DNA of 64,000 nt from Tectiglobus sp965223355 (GTDB lineage: Bacteria; Pseudomonadota; Alphaproteobacteria; Rhizobiales; Hyphomicrobiaceae), in assembly GCA_965223355.1 (NCBI GenBank), contig CBDCWE010000003.1, positions 2,728,001-2,792,000 of the forward strand, given 5' to 3'. A program made the translations under genes and the position numbers. The notes beneath the pieces were generated by a model that worked only from the letters and a program-made list of their open reading frames with translations, made no database searches and was not told the DNA's origin. Shown piece after piece: positions 18,667-26,870 of the stretch (the first letter of the stretch is position 1; the number at the start of each line of letters is the position of its first letter).

Positions 18667-19521
18667 ATGTTTCGTTCCATGCTTTTTGTGCCAGCAACCA
18701 ACGAGGCGTTCATTGCCAAAGCCGCCACGCGGGGCGCCGATGCGATTATCCTCGATCTCGAGGACAGCATTCCGCCCGCGCAAAAGGACCATGCCCGCGC
18801 GGCGCTCGCGGCCGCCGTGCCGCGTTGCCGAAGCGCCGAGGGCGACGTTTGGGTGCGTGTCAACCGGCCGTTTCGGCGCTGCATCGAAGATCTCGCGGCA
18901 GCGGTCAGGGCGGGCGCGGACGGCATCATGCTGCCGAAGGCTGAAAGCTGCGAGCATGTCAGGTTCGTTGCTGAGGTCTTGGAAGATGCCGAGCACGAGG
19001 CCGGCTGCAAGGCGCCGACACCGCTGTTCCTCATCCTCGAAGATCCACACGCCGTGCTCAACGCGCCGTCCATCATATCCGCGCACGAACGCGTTGTGAT
19101 CGCCTCGACCGGCAGCGAGGATCTGGCCACCGCCCTCGGCGCGCGGCCTGTACCGGAAACGTTGCGCACCGCAAAGCAACTCGTGCATCTGGCCGCCAAA
19201 GGTGCCGGGCGCTACTCGTTCGGCCTGTTCGGGACGATTGCGAACTTTTCCGATCACGCGCGTTACCGCGAACTGGTGGCCGAGGCACGCATGCACGGCT
19301 TCGATGGCGCCACCTGCATCCATCCCGGCGTTGTGCCACTGTTAAACGAAGGCTTTATGCCGTCAGCCGATGAACTCAACGAGGCGCAGCGCGTGATCGC
19401 GGCATTCGACGAAGCCGCAGCGCGCGGCAGTGCAGCGATCGCCGTCGACGGAAAGATGGTCGACATCCCGGTTGTCGACCGGGCGCGGGCGCTGATTGCC
19501 AAAGCGGCGCGCTGGCAATAG
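18667..19521 (+). CDS. HpcH/HpaI aldolase, CitE-like CoA-ester lyase
   Basis: The 284-residue TIM barrel belongs to the CitE/malyl-CoA lyase family. Diagnostic parts are RSMLFVPATNEAFIAKA, IILDLEDSIPP with acidic metal ligands, a WVRVNRP segment, GIMLPKAES and FLILEDPHAVLNA. A conserved FDGATCIHPG stretch lies near the C-terminus. Members cleave malyl-CoA or methylmalyl-CoA or act as (3S)-malyl-CoA thioesterase. The presence of ecm 3 kb upstream makes a role in the ethylmalonyl-CoA pathway attractive but unproven. It is divergent from the M20 gene and convergent with ligA, with only 83 bases between stops. Confidence 0.85.
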   Translation: MFRSMLFVPATNEAFIAKAATRGADAIILDLEDSIPPAQKDHARAALAAAVPRCRSAEGDVWVRVNRPFRRCIEDLAAAVRAGADGIMLPKAESCEHVRFVAEVLEDAEHEAGCKAPTPLFLILEDPHAVLNAPSIISAHERVVIASTGSEDLATALGARPVPETLRTAKQLVHLAAKGAGRYSFGLFGTIANFSDHARYRELVAEARMHGFDGATCIHPGVVPLLNEGFMPSADELNEAQRVIAAFDEAAARGSAAIAVDGKMVDIPVVDRARALIAKAARWQ

Positions 19522-19589
19522 GCCGGCGCGGCGATGATGCGCAGTCGCCTGATCGCACCGCAAACCGACCGCCGAACATGGTCCATTTG

Positions 19590-19611
19590 GCGTCTATTCA
19601 GCGTCTATTCA
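19590..19611. repeat. 11-bp tandem duplication across the ligA stop codon
   Basis: GCGTCTATTCA occurs twice back to back. The inner copy contains the TAG stop of ligA (19605-19607) and the outer copy repeats the same stop context just outside the gene. This resembles the 21-bp duplication at the rpsD stop. Confidence 0.8.
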
Positions 19612-21731
19612 GCAATCGCGATCCACTCGTCCTCGGTGAGCACCGTAACACCCAGCTCTCGCGCTTTTGCCAGCTTGGAGCCTGCCGCTGCGCCGGCGAC
19701 CACATAGTCAGTCTTCTTCGAGACGGAGCCGGCAACCTTGGCGCCGAGCCGCTCCGCCTGTGCCTTGGCCTCACTTCGGCTGAGACGCTCGAGCGTTCCA
19801 GTGAAGACCACAGTCTTGCCGGCGACGGCAGAATCGGCAACGGCCGCCGGCATTTCGGCCGGCAGGATCTCGAGGTGTGATGTCAAATCAGCGACGGCTT
19901 CGACATTGTGATCCTCATCGAAGAATGCAACGAGTGCGTCTGCGACGCTGCGGCCGATGCCTTCAATGTTGTTGATCTCGGCGTAAGCCTCGCTTTCGGA
20001 ACCACCCTCAACCGCACCGCGCACCGTCTGCGTGAAGGCCTGCCAGCTGCCGAACGCGCGCGCCAGATCACGTGCTGTCGTCGCTCCGACGTGGCGAATG
20101 CCGAGGGCATAGATCAGGCGCTCCAGTTCGATAGTGCGTCGCTGACGGATCGCCGCAAACAGTTTCTCGACGGATTTGGCGCCGAACCCTTTCTGGTCCT
20201 GGAGCTGTTTGTCGCTACGTGCATCGCGCTCTTCGAGCGTGAAGATGTCCGCCGGTTGCATGATGCGGCCGTCATCATGGAACAGTTCGATCTGCTTGGC
20301 ACCGAGACCTTCGATGTCGAAGGCGTTGCGCGAGACGAAGTGTTTGAGGCGCTCCTTGATCTGCGCCGGACAAATCAGGCCGCCAGTGCAGCGGCGCACG
20401 ACGTCCGCGGCGCCCGTCTTTTCATCGATCTCACGTTCGGCATGACTGCCGCACACGGGGCAAACCTGCGGAAACACAAATGGCCGAGCGCCTGCCGGGC
20501 GCTTGTCTTCAACCACGCCGAGAACTTGCGGAATGACATCGCCGGCGCGCTGGATCTTCACGGTATCGCCAATGCGCACGTCCTTGCGGGCGATCTCGTC
20601 CTCGTTGTGCAATGTTGCATTGGACACAACGACACCGCCGACCGTCACCGGTTCGAGTTTGGCAACCGGTGTCAGGGCGCCAGTGCGGCCAACCTGGATC
20701 TCGATGTCGCGCAGAATTGTCGTGGCTTGTTCGGCCGGAAATTTGTGGGCGATGGCCCATCGCGGGGCCCGCGAGACGAAGCCGAGGCGCTCCTGCCAGT
20801 CGAGGCGGTCAATCTTGTAAACGATGCCGTCGATATCATAGCCGAGACTTGCCCGCGTCTGTGACAGCCGTTCATAGTAGGCCAGCAGTTCCCCGGCGCT
20901 GCTGCACACTTTCATCAGTGGATTGGTCGGCAGGCCCCAACGTGCAAAGGCCTGCACCACGCCCGACTGCGTTGCGGCGGGCAACGATGATGCTTCTCCC
21001 CAGGCATAGGCAAAAAAACGCAACGGCCGCGCCGCCGTTATGCTGGCATCGAGCTGGCGCAGCGAGCCGGCCGCCGCATTGCGCGGATTGGCAAACACCT
21101 TGCCACCGGAATTCTCTTGCGCTGCGTTGAGCGCTGCAAAGTCGGCATGGGAGAGGTAGATTTCGCCGCGGATATCGATTGCCGCCGGGACGTCTTTGCC
21201 GTTGAGGTGCTTGGGCAGTTGCCGCAGTGTTGCAACATTGGCCGTCACGTTCTCGCCATCACTGCCATCTCCGCGCGTTGCCGCCTCGACGAAGCGGCCG
21301 TGCTCGTAGCGCAGCGAAATCGAAAGACCGTCGATCTTCGGTTCGGCAGTGATGGCAATCTGCTCGGCGGCCTCAAGTTTGAGAAAGCGGCGAACGCGTT
21401 CCTCGAAATCAACAACATCGCTGGCCTCAAAGGCATTGCCCAGGGACAGCATCGGCACACGATGGTGAACCTTGCCGAAGGCGTCTGAAGGTGCGGCGCC
21501 AACCCCGGACGATGGACTGTCGCCGCGCACGAGATGCGGAAACCGTGCCTCGATCAGGCCGTTGCGCTGGCGCAACGCGTCGTACTCGGCATCCGTAATC
21601 TCAGGGGCGTCTTGGCCGAAATATAGTTGATCATGGCGGCGCAACTCGGACGCCAGAAATTCAAGCTCAGCAGTAGCTTCCGCCTCGCTCAACTGATCCA
21701 CAGGGCGCAGTATTGTGGGGACCCGTGCCAT
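19605..21731 (-). CDS. ligA: NAD-dependent DNA ligase
   Basis: LigA seals nicks during replication and repair using NAD+. The 708-residue protein has the Ia domain, the adenylation domain with nucleophile lysine in AEPKIDGLSI (about residue 130), and the OB fold. A four-Cys zinc finger (CPVCGSH..CTGGLICP, about 420-455), helix-hairpin-helix repeats and a C-terminal BRCT domain (about 625-705, GKTVVFTGTLERLSR) follow. All domains are intact and the length is typical. In many alphaproteobacteria the order is bamD-recN-ligA; here bamD is next to ligA with no recN between them. Confidence 0.97.
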   Translation of the reverse strand: MARVPTILRPVDQLSEAEATAELEFLASELRRHDQLYFGQDAPEITDAEYDALRQRNGLIEARFPHLVRGDSPSSGVGAAPSDAFGKVHHRVPMLSLGNAFEASDVVDFEERVRRFLKLEAAEQIAITAEPKIDGLSISLRYEHGRFVEAATRGDGSDGENVTANVATLRQLPKHLNGKDVPAAIDIRGEIYLSHADFAALNAAQENSGGKVFANPRNAAAGSLRQLDASITAARPLRFFAYAWGEASSLPAATQSGVVQAFARWGLPTNPLMKVCSSAGELLAYYERLSQTRASLGYDIDGIVYKIDRLDWQERLGFVSRAPRWAIAHKFPAEQATTILRDIEIQVGRTGALTPVAKLEPVTVGGVVVSNATLHNEDEIARKDVRIGDTVKIQRAGDVIPQVLGVVEDKRPAGARPFVFPQVCPVCGSHAEREIDEKTGAADVVRRCTGGLICPAQIKERLKHFVSRNAFDIEGLGAKQIELFHDDGRIMQPADIFTLEERDARSDKQLQDQKGFGAKSVEKLFAAIRQRRTIELERLIYALGIRHVGATTARDLARAFGSWQAFTQTVRGAVEGGSESEAYAEINNIEGIGRSVADALVAFFDEDHNVEAVADLTSHLEILPAEMPAAVADSAVAGKTVVFTGTLERLSRSEAKAQAERLGAKVAGSVSKKTDYVVAGAAAGSKLAKARELGVTVLTEDEWIAIAE

Positions 21732-21803
21732 CGCTCACCAAGCTCCGCCGGCGCATCAACAATCGTGCCGCCAATGTTGCATTGGCGCAACCGGATACCG
21801 AGG

Positions 21804-22655
21804 TCAAAGCTTGACCGCAGGGAGCTTGAAATTCTTCCAGGACTGCCACAACCAGGAACCGGTATCTTCGCGCGCTGCCAGACCATCAGACTGCAACAAT
21901 GAGTAGGCGTCTTTGTACCATCGCGAGTTGGGGAAGTTATAGCCAAGGATCGCAGCCGCGGTCTGGGCCTCGTTGCGTATACCCAGCGCCATATAGCCTT
22001 CCGTCAAACGCATCAGGGCTTCCTCGACGTGCTTGGTATCCTGGTAGTCGCTGGCAACCACCTTGAAGCGGTTGATGGCGGCCGTGTATTTGCGCCGCTT
22101 CAAGTAGTAGCGGCCGACTTCCATCTCGTTGGCGGCCAGGTTGTCGCGCGCGATCCTGATCCGGTTGTCGGCATCCTGGGCGTACTTGCTATTGGGATAG
22201 CGTGACTTGAGGATTTCAAGTTCGGCAAGTGCCTTGCGGGTGTTGGACTGGTCGTTTCTCGGACCGTTCATTTCCTCAAAATACGAGGATGCAATGATAT
22301 GGTGCGCAAACGCGGCCTCCTTGGTGCCGGGATGAACCGTGGTGTAACGCCGGGCGGTCGCAATCGCCTCGGGATACTTGCCAGCGCGGAAATAGGCATA
22401 AGCCGCCATCACCATCGCGCGGCGCGCTTCCGGAGAATAGGGATGATCGCGATCCAGTTCCTCGAATTTTCTCGCCGCCCGTTCAAATTTGCCACGCGCC
22501 AGCTGGGCATCCGCGTTGGCGTACATCTTACCGGGCGGGTCCGGGTTCAAAAGCTTCTTTGCATTGTCCGACGACGCACAGCCGGTCAACACAAGCACGC
22601 TGATAGCAGCAAGCTGCGCGCAAACTTTCAGTTGAGTTCCTGACAATGCCGTCAT
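21804..22655 (-). CDS. bamD: Outer-membrane assembly lipoprotein BamD
   Basis: BamD is the essential TPR lipoprotein of the BAM complex. From ATG 22655 the product has 283 residues. A lipoprotein signal ends in LVLTGC (lipobox, acylated Cys near residue 26), followed by about five TPR-like repeats (NADAQLARGKFERAARKFEE, MVMAAYAYFRAGKYPEA and so on). The long conserved HIIASSYFEEM stretch is typical of BamD. The frame opens earlier, but that extension is created by a 24-bp tandem repeat and would displace the signal peptide. It lies upstream of ligA on the same strand, about 70 bases apart. Confidence 0.93.
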   Translation of the reverse strand: MTALSGTQLKVCAQLAAISVLVLTGCASSDNAKKLLNPDPPGKMYANADAQLARGKFERAARKFEELDRDHPYSPEARRAMVMAAYAYFRAGKYPEAIATARRYTTVHPGTKEAAFAHHIIASSYFEEMNGPRNDQSNTRKALAELEILKSRYPNSKYAQDADNRIRIARDNLAANEMEVGRYYLKRRKYTAAINRFKVVASDYQDTKHVEEALMRLTEGYMALGIRNEAQTAAAILGYNFPNSRWYKDAYSLLQSDGLAAREDTGSWLWQSWKNFKLPAVKL

Positions 22656-22676
22656 GTTGTCCAGTCCCAGCTCGTT

Positions 22677-22724
22677 CACACCACTATGCCGTCTGGCAGG
22701 CACACCACTATGCCGTCTGGCAGG
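22677..22724. repeat. 24-bp perfect tandem duplication upstream of bamD
   Basis: Two identical 24-base units, each beginning CACACCACTATGCCG and ending TCTGGCAGG, lie directly head to tail. The unit length is a multiple of three, so it shows up as a repeated RRHSGV in the open 5' extension of bamD. Confidence 0.9.
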
Positions 22725-22778
22725 GCGCATTTGCAGTGCCTTGTCCGCGACTCGCCCAAGTCTAGAACATCGTGCGAT

Positions 22779-22840
22779 TGGTAGGAACCGCTTTTGCGGT
22801 ATCGACCTGAGACACGATGATCGCCACTTTAGAACCTTTC
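22779..22840 (+). repeat. Decayed Q-type hairpin repeat
   Basis: GGAACCGCTTTTGCGGT followed by ACACGATGATCGCCACTTTAG matches the Q half of the composite repeat at 58115-58178, but the long arms have diverged. Confidence 0.55.
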
Positions 22841-23298
22841 AGAGTTAGCTCGAACCTTCCCGCTTGAAGAGCGGACATGATACAAGGGCCGGTTCTGTAT
22901 ACACGGGCCGGTTCTGTGGCGCCGATGGTGCAAAGTCACAATCGCGCATTACACCCCCCTTTTCCGCGATCACTGGCACGCGATTGTGGTGATTGCGCGA
23001 AAGTTCATGAGCAATTTGGCCGCATTCGCAGACAAAATCACGCTGGCGCAGCACGAAGCCGGCGACCAACCTCGCCAATCGGCCGGCGACCGCACGCTGG
23101 TGACGTGGTCGGGCGCGAGTTCGCAGTGCTGGAGGTGGCAGGCGCGGCGGCTCGAACTGTCCCAGTTCGCCGACCGGCAATATCGTGGCTCAAACTCCAC
23201 CGCTGATTGTTGCAATCGGATGACACCGCCCTTTTCGAACCGCCGACGTGACCTTATCTCCAAGACTGGAAGAGCAGCCAGCACAAGGTTTGAAACGT

Positions 23299-24141
23299 AT
23301 GTCCTACAAAACGATCTTGGTCTACCTGCCGAATGAAGAGGCGGCAGAACGCCTGCTCAAGTGCGCTCTTGCGCTTGCCCGCGATCACGATGCCCACATT
23401 GTCGGTCTCCATATCATTCCGCGGGTACCGGTGGTGTACGCCGTCGCCGGCGCCGAAATCCCGGTCTCCGTCATCGCGCAGCAGGAAGCCATGCTCGAAC
23501 GCGAGGCTCAGGCGCTCGAGACGATGTTCAAAACAAAGTGCGAGGCGGGCGATGTCCGTTTCGAATGGCGCTGCAATAAGATTGAACACGCCGATATGAT
23601 CGCCGAGGTCGTCAGCCAAACGCTGTGCGCCGATCTGATCGTGGTATCGCAACAGCAAGAGAATCTGTTCGGTCTCGGAGCGGACTTGCCATCTCACATC
23701 GTCGTCGACACCGGCCGCCCGGTCTTGGTCATTCCAACCGCCGGCGAATTCGAACACATCGGCAAGCACGTCGTCGTGGCATGGAATGGTACGAAAGAGG
23801 CCGCGCGCGCAGCCTTCGATGCGGTACCGCTAATGCAGCGCGCCGACAACGTCCGCGTTCTGGCCATCGATCCGAAATGCCGTTCCGGATATGACAGCAT
23901 CGCCCTCGGCGATGAAATGGCGCTGTGCCTTGCTCGCCACGGTGTCAAAGGTGAAGCAACCGCCGCCACCAGCGGCAGTATTTCCGTCAGCGCCGAACTG
24001 CTCAACCGGTTGGCCGAGGACGGCTGTGATCTACTGGTGATGGGCTGCTACGGGCATTCGCGGTTGCGCGAAACTCTGTTCGGCGGCGTGACGGCCGACA
24101 TCCTCGCACAGATGACCGCGCCGGTTCTGATGTCCCGCTAG
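23299..24141 (+). CDS. Tandem-domain universal stress protein (UspA family)
   Basis: The 280-residue cytoplasmic protein has two Usp domains. The first (about 3-145) begins YKTILVYLPNEEAAERLL and lacks a clear ATP motif. The second (about 150-280) begins HVVVAWNGTKEAARA. It ends with a GxxGx9G(S/T)-like nucleotide-binding pattern (GCYGHSRLRETLFGG). ATG 23299 is preferred because the homologous sequence starts there; the frame opens 51 bases earlier. Its function is a stress-associated nucleotide-binding protein. It is followed by the P2-Q1 composite repeat before the phosphonate genes. Confidence 0.87.
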   Translation: MSYKTILVYLPNEEAAERLLKCALALARDHDAHIVGLHIIPRVPVVYAVAGAEIPVSVIAQQEAMLEREAQALETMFKTKCEAGDVRFEWRCNKIEHADMIAEVVSQTLCADLIVVSQQQENLFGLGADLPSHIVVDTGRPVLVIPTAGEFEHIGKHVVVAWNGTKEAARAAFDAVPLMQRADNVRVLAIDPKCRSGYDSIALGDEMALCLARHGVKGEATAATSGSISVSAELLNRLAEDGCDLLVMGCYGHSRLRETLFGGVTADILAQMTAPVLMSR

Positions 24142-24184
24142 GCCGTAAACTATCAGTTTGAATCATCGTACAAATGCGTGATGT

Positions 24185-24317
24185 TAGAGCAACCTGCCTT
24201 TATTCGGAATCGGAACGATCCCGAATAAAGGCAGGTTGCTCGCCTCTCAAGTGGCGATCATCTTTGTGCTTTAAGTTGGAACCGCAATAGCGGTTCCAAC
24301 TTAAAGCACGATGATCT
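24185..24317 (-). repeat. Composite two-hairpin repeat (P2 plus Q1), inverted
   Basis: P2 (24185-24240) is the 59-bp palindrome type. Q1 (24255-24317) has long arms GCTTTAAGTTGGAACCGC..GCGGTTCCAACTTAAAGC flanked by GATGATC. Read on the minus strand, the composite matches 58115-58251 nearly base for base, including the CGCCACTT..AGGCGAGCAAC linker. It ends 43 bases before the TmpA-like gene. Confidence 0.88.
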
Positions 24318-24359
24318 AGAGCTGCCGACCAAACAGCGGCCAAAACCGATGGTGACGAC

Positions 24360-25502
24360 ATGTACGATCTTGCTCTTGACGCCGATAGCCGTGTCATAGC
24401 AATCAGCTGGCCGGATGAAACACTTAGATTTCACGCGGTGTGGTTGCGTGACAATGCGCCCGACGCGCAAACCCGCTCTCCGGCAAATGGGCAACGCCTG
24501 ATCACGCTCGCCGACATCCCGAAGGATACCATGATCGTTGCCGCTGAAATCGTAGGCAACCGGCTTCAGATTACGTTTTCTCCGGAGGCCAAGACCGTCG
24601 ACTACAGCCTCGGCTGGCTCCGGCAGAACGCCTACGATCGACCTGCTGTGACGACCACGGGCTGGACGGCGAAGGGCATCGAGACGTGGGACGGTCGCCT
24701 CGATGTCGATATGGTAACCGCTGATTTCGCGCGGGTCGCTTCCGACCGTCGGGCACTGGAAGCTTGGCTGGCCAATGTCGCCCGTTATGGTTTCGCCAAG
24801 TTGTCGAAAGGTCCGGTCACCGATCAGGCCCTGTTCCAGGTCGTCGAGTTGTTCGGCTATGTGCGCGAGACGAACTATGGCCGCCACTTCGAGGTGCGAA
24901 CCGAGGTCAATCCGACCAATCTGGCTTATACCGGACTGGGTCTGCAAGCCCACACCGACAATCCCTATCGTGACCCCGTCCCCACCGTGCAGGTTCTCTA
25001 CTGCCTTGAAAGTTCCGCTGCAGGCGGGGAAAATATGGTGGTCGACGGATTTCGCGTTGCACGGCGATTGCAAGACGAAAACACGCAATGGTTCGACGCG
25101 CTGAGCAGCTATTGCGGCCGGTTTGAATACGCGGGAGAGAACGGCGTCATGCTGCGATCGCGGCGTCCGATGATCGAATTGGCGCCGGACGGCGAGTTGA
25201 TCGCGGTGCGCTTCAACAATCGCTCGGCAGCGCCTGTCACCGACGTGCCATTCGAGGCCATGGAAACCTACTATGCCGCGTATCGGCGCATGGGCGAGAT
25301 CATCGACGATAGCGCGATGGCGGTCACGTTCCGGCTCGAGCCCGGCGAGTGCTTCGTTGTCGACAACACACGTGTGCTGCACGCACGCAAGGCCTACGCG
25401 GGGACTGGCACGCGCTGGCTGCAGGGATGTTATGCTGACAAGGACAGCCTGCTGTCGAAACTCGCCGCATTGCAGTCCGACTCAGCACAGGCGGCCGAAT
25501 GA
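24360..25502 (+). CDS. tmpA: TmpA-like Fe(II)/2-oxoglutarate dioxygenase (gamma-butyrobetaine hydroxylase family)
   Basis: The 380-residue protein belongs to the GBBH/TauD superfamily. The iron triad appears as H198-T-D200 (LQAHTDNPYRD) and H341 (RVLHARKAY), with the 2OG-binding Arg probably R352 (GTRWLQGCY). The N-terminal domain keeps the family shape (HAVWLRDNAPDAQTRS), but the zinc-binding cysteines of true gamma-butyrobetaine hydroxylases are missing. Its stop overlaps the start of an HD-domain PhnZ/TmpB-like gene. That pairing is the published signature of 2-(trimethylamino)ethylphosphonate catabolism, in which TmpA hydroxylates C1. The TmpA assignment is an inference from this neighbourhood; gamma-butyrobetaine hydroxylase is the alternative. 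Confidence 0.78.
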   Translation: MYDLALDADSRVIAISWPDETLRFHAVWLRDNAPDAQTRSPANGQRLITLADIPKDTMIVAAEIVGNRLQITFSPEAKTVDYSLGWLRQNAYDRPAVTTTGWTAKGIETWDGRLDVDMVTADFARVASDRRALEAWLANVARYGFAKLSKGPVTDQALFQVVELFGYVRETNYGRHFEVRTEVNPTNLAYTGLGLQAHTDNPYRDPVPTVQVLYCLESSAAGGENMVVDGFRVARRLQDENTQWFDALSSYCGRFEYAGENGVMLRSRRPMIELAPDGELIAVRFNNRSAAPVTDVPFEAMETYYAAYRRMGEIIDDSAMAVTFRLEPGECFVVDNTRVLHARKAYAGTGTRWLQGCYADKDSLLSKLAALQSDSAQAAE

Positions 25503-26095
25503 CCAAAGCCAAAGATGATATCCTCACTCGTGACAATATTGTCGACTTCCTCGCGGACATTTTCGAACGGCGCGGTGGCGAAGAGTACCTTGGCGAACCG
25601 GTGACCATGGCAGAACATATGCTGCAGGGTGCAACACTTGCAGAACAGGCCGGACAGGAAGACGCCATCATCGTGGCCGCGCTGCTCCATGACATCGGCC
25701 ATTTCACGAGTGAGTTTGGCACTTTCAATATGGATGACACAGAAGACCGCTTTCATGAGGAAGCTGGCGCAGCAGTTCTCGAGCGGTTCTTTCCAACCAT
25801 CGTTACGGATTGTGTTCGCTATCACGTTGCTGCCAAGCGCTATCTTTGTGCAACCCGTCCTGAATATTTCGAGCGCCTGTCGGAAGCATCCGTTCACTCG
25901 TTAAACCTTCAAGGCGGCCCGATGAGCCGCGAGGAAGTGTCTGAGTTTGAGAACAACCCAAATCTCGAACGCATAATTCAAGTGCGCTACCTTGATGATG
26001 CGGGCAAACGCGCTGACATGACGACGCCACCGTTTTCGCACTTCGCGCCGCTGGTCCAGCGCGTCGTTGACCAGCACTGCAGGGACACGCCATGA
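25499..26095 (+). CDS. tmpB: TmpB/PhnZ-like HD-domain diiron oxygenase
   Basis: The 198-residue HD protein overlaps the preceding gene by four bases (ATGA). Its metal ligands match the pattern of the mixed-valent diiron oxygenase PhnZ: H40, H64-D65 (ALLHDIGH), H86, H109 and D167. Y30 and E33 (EEYLGEPVTMAEH) lie where PhnZ has its substrate-gating Tyr and Glu. PhnZ and TmpB cleave the C-P bond of an alpha-hydroxyphosphonate; TmpB turns hydroxylated trimethylaminoethylphosphonate into glycine betaine and phosphate. Coupling to a GBBH-like partner supports the TmpB assignment. A generic HD phosphohydrolase is less likely given the Tyr/Glu pair. Confidence 0.8.
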   Translation: MTKAKDDILTRDNIVDFLADIFERRGGEEYLGEPVTMAEHMLQGATLAEQAGQEDAIIVAALLHDIGHFTSEFGTFNMDDTEDRFHEEAGAAVLERFFPTIVTDCVRYHVAAKRYLCATRPEYFERLSEASVHSLNLQGGPMSREEVSEFENNPNLERIIQVRYLDDAGKRADMTTPPFSHFAPLVQRVVDQHCRDTP

Positions 26096-26775
26096 ACAGT
26101 CCGCAGTACATATTCGAGGCCAGCAGCAAACCGTCACTTCCCTGGCACGAAGTGCCGTTGATCCGGGCAACCGAGAACAGCGTCAGGGATTACGGCTGCC
26201 TGGTCGATGATCCCGACCGCTTCGAGATCGAAATCGTGCGCTGGCCGGCGCAGGGCTGGCGGCCGGTTGACGAGGATACCGGCGACGAGGCCGGCTGGGT
26301 CGAGGGTATCTTTCGCGGCGATTGGCATGGTGACGTTCTTTACGGTGAAAACGAAGCTGTACAGGGTCACTACGTCCTGGGTTGGTCCACCGATCCGCAA
26401 CGGGCGGCAAGCGATCATCAAACGGTGCCGCGCGACCAGGTGTTGCTCTGGCATATGAACTATCATCCGGACGGTGGTCAGCTGTTCTTTCCGTTGGACA
26501 ATAAGCCGTTCATCATTCCGGCCGCGTTGCCAGGCGACAATCTCACGCCGGACAAGGTCGTCGCGTTCTGGTGCGACGGTTCCCGTGGGCTTTATATCCA
26601 CCCCAACATTTGGCACGAAGGTATTTTCCCAGTGCAGGATCAACAGCGCTTCCAAGACCGCCAAGGCCGGGTTCACGCCCGTGTAAGCTGTGACATTGGT
26701 CAGGAGTTCGGTGTTTATCTCGCGTGTCCGCTGAGGGAAGACAAGATCAAGGATTTAGGAGCCTCAATCACCTAA
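26092..26775 (+). CDS. Ureidoglycolate-lyase-family (AllA-like) cupin of unknown role
   Basis: The 227-residue product resembles the ureidoglycolate lyase family: VRWPAQGWRPVD, an internal FFPLDNKPFIIPAA strand pair, AFWCDGSRGLYIHPNIWHEG with probable metal-binding His, and a VSCDIGQEFGVYLACPL tail. It overlaps the tmpB stop by four bases, so the three genes form one translationally coupled unit. No allantoin-pathway genes are nearby except a distant M20 gene. A role in handling a product or by-product of the phosphonate pathway is therefore more likely than purine breakdown, but the reaction is unknown. The TAA stop (26773-26775) is the first part of an R-family repeat. Confidence 0.75.
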   Translation: MNSPQYIFEASSKPSLPWHEVPLIRATENSVRDYGCLVDDPDRFEIEIVRWPAQGWRPVDEDTGDEAGWVEGIFRGDWHGDVLYGENEAVQGHYVLGWSTDPQRAASDHQTVPRDQVLLWHMNYHPDGGQLFFPLDNKPFIIPAALPGDNLTPDKVVAFWCDGSRGLYIHPNIWHEGIFPVQDQQRFQDRQGRVHARVSCDIGQEFGVYLACPLREDKIKDLGASIT

Positions 26776-26835
26776 AAAAAGCGCATTCAGACGCGCAGAT
26801 TTGGTCTGTGCCAAGGCGCGGCCGCCTCAAGGCCG
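26772..26835 (+). repeat. TGATACAGACCACTAG-type repeat (R family), copy R2; supplies a stop codon
   Basis: CCTAAAAAAAGCGCATTCAG, then ACGCGCAGATTTGGTCTGTG and CCAAGGCGCGGCC, matches the inner part of R1 (13799-13882). The TAA inside its left edge is the stop codon of the AllA-like gene. It lies between convergent genes and is followed directly by a partial S-family repeat. Confidence 0.75.
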
Positions 26836-26852
26836 AAGACGTGTGTCAAGTC

Positions 26853-26870
26853 ACAGCTGGGGCGGTATCA
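26853..26870 (-). repeat. Partial TRATACC repeat (S family), copy S4; supplies the HAD stop codon
   Basis: On the minus strand TGATACCGCCCCAGCTGTG matches the left edge of the S family. The leading TGA (26868-26870) is the stop codon of the HAD gene, as at the hydrolase stop at 50745. Confidence 0.7.

Larger units (their letters stand above)
22656..23298. other. Gap between bamD and the universal stress gene
   Basis: About 640 bases with no convincing gene. Contents: a 24-bp tandem duplication (22677-22724, unit CACACCACTATGCC plus GTCTGGCAGG), a decayed Q-type hairpin repeat around 22779-22836, and a short direct repeat of GGGCCGGTTCTGT near 22888-22918. In some alphaproteobacteria lpxC would sit here; it does not. 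Confidence 0.6.

Noticed and set aside
18516..19199. N-terminal extension of the M20 hydrolase frame
   Set aside because: It is the antisense of citE; the hydrolase has a good ATG and ribosome site at 18515.
24258..25382. 374-codon frame antisense to the TmpA-like gene
   Set aside because: The opposite strand has clear HxD and distal His motifs and the ATGA-linked operon structure.
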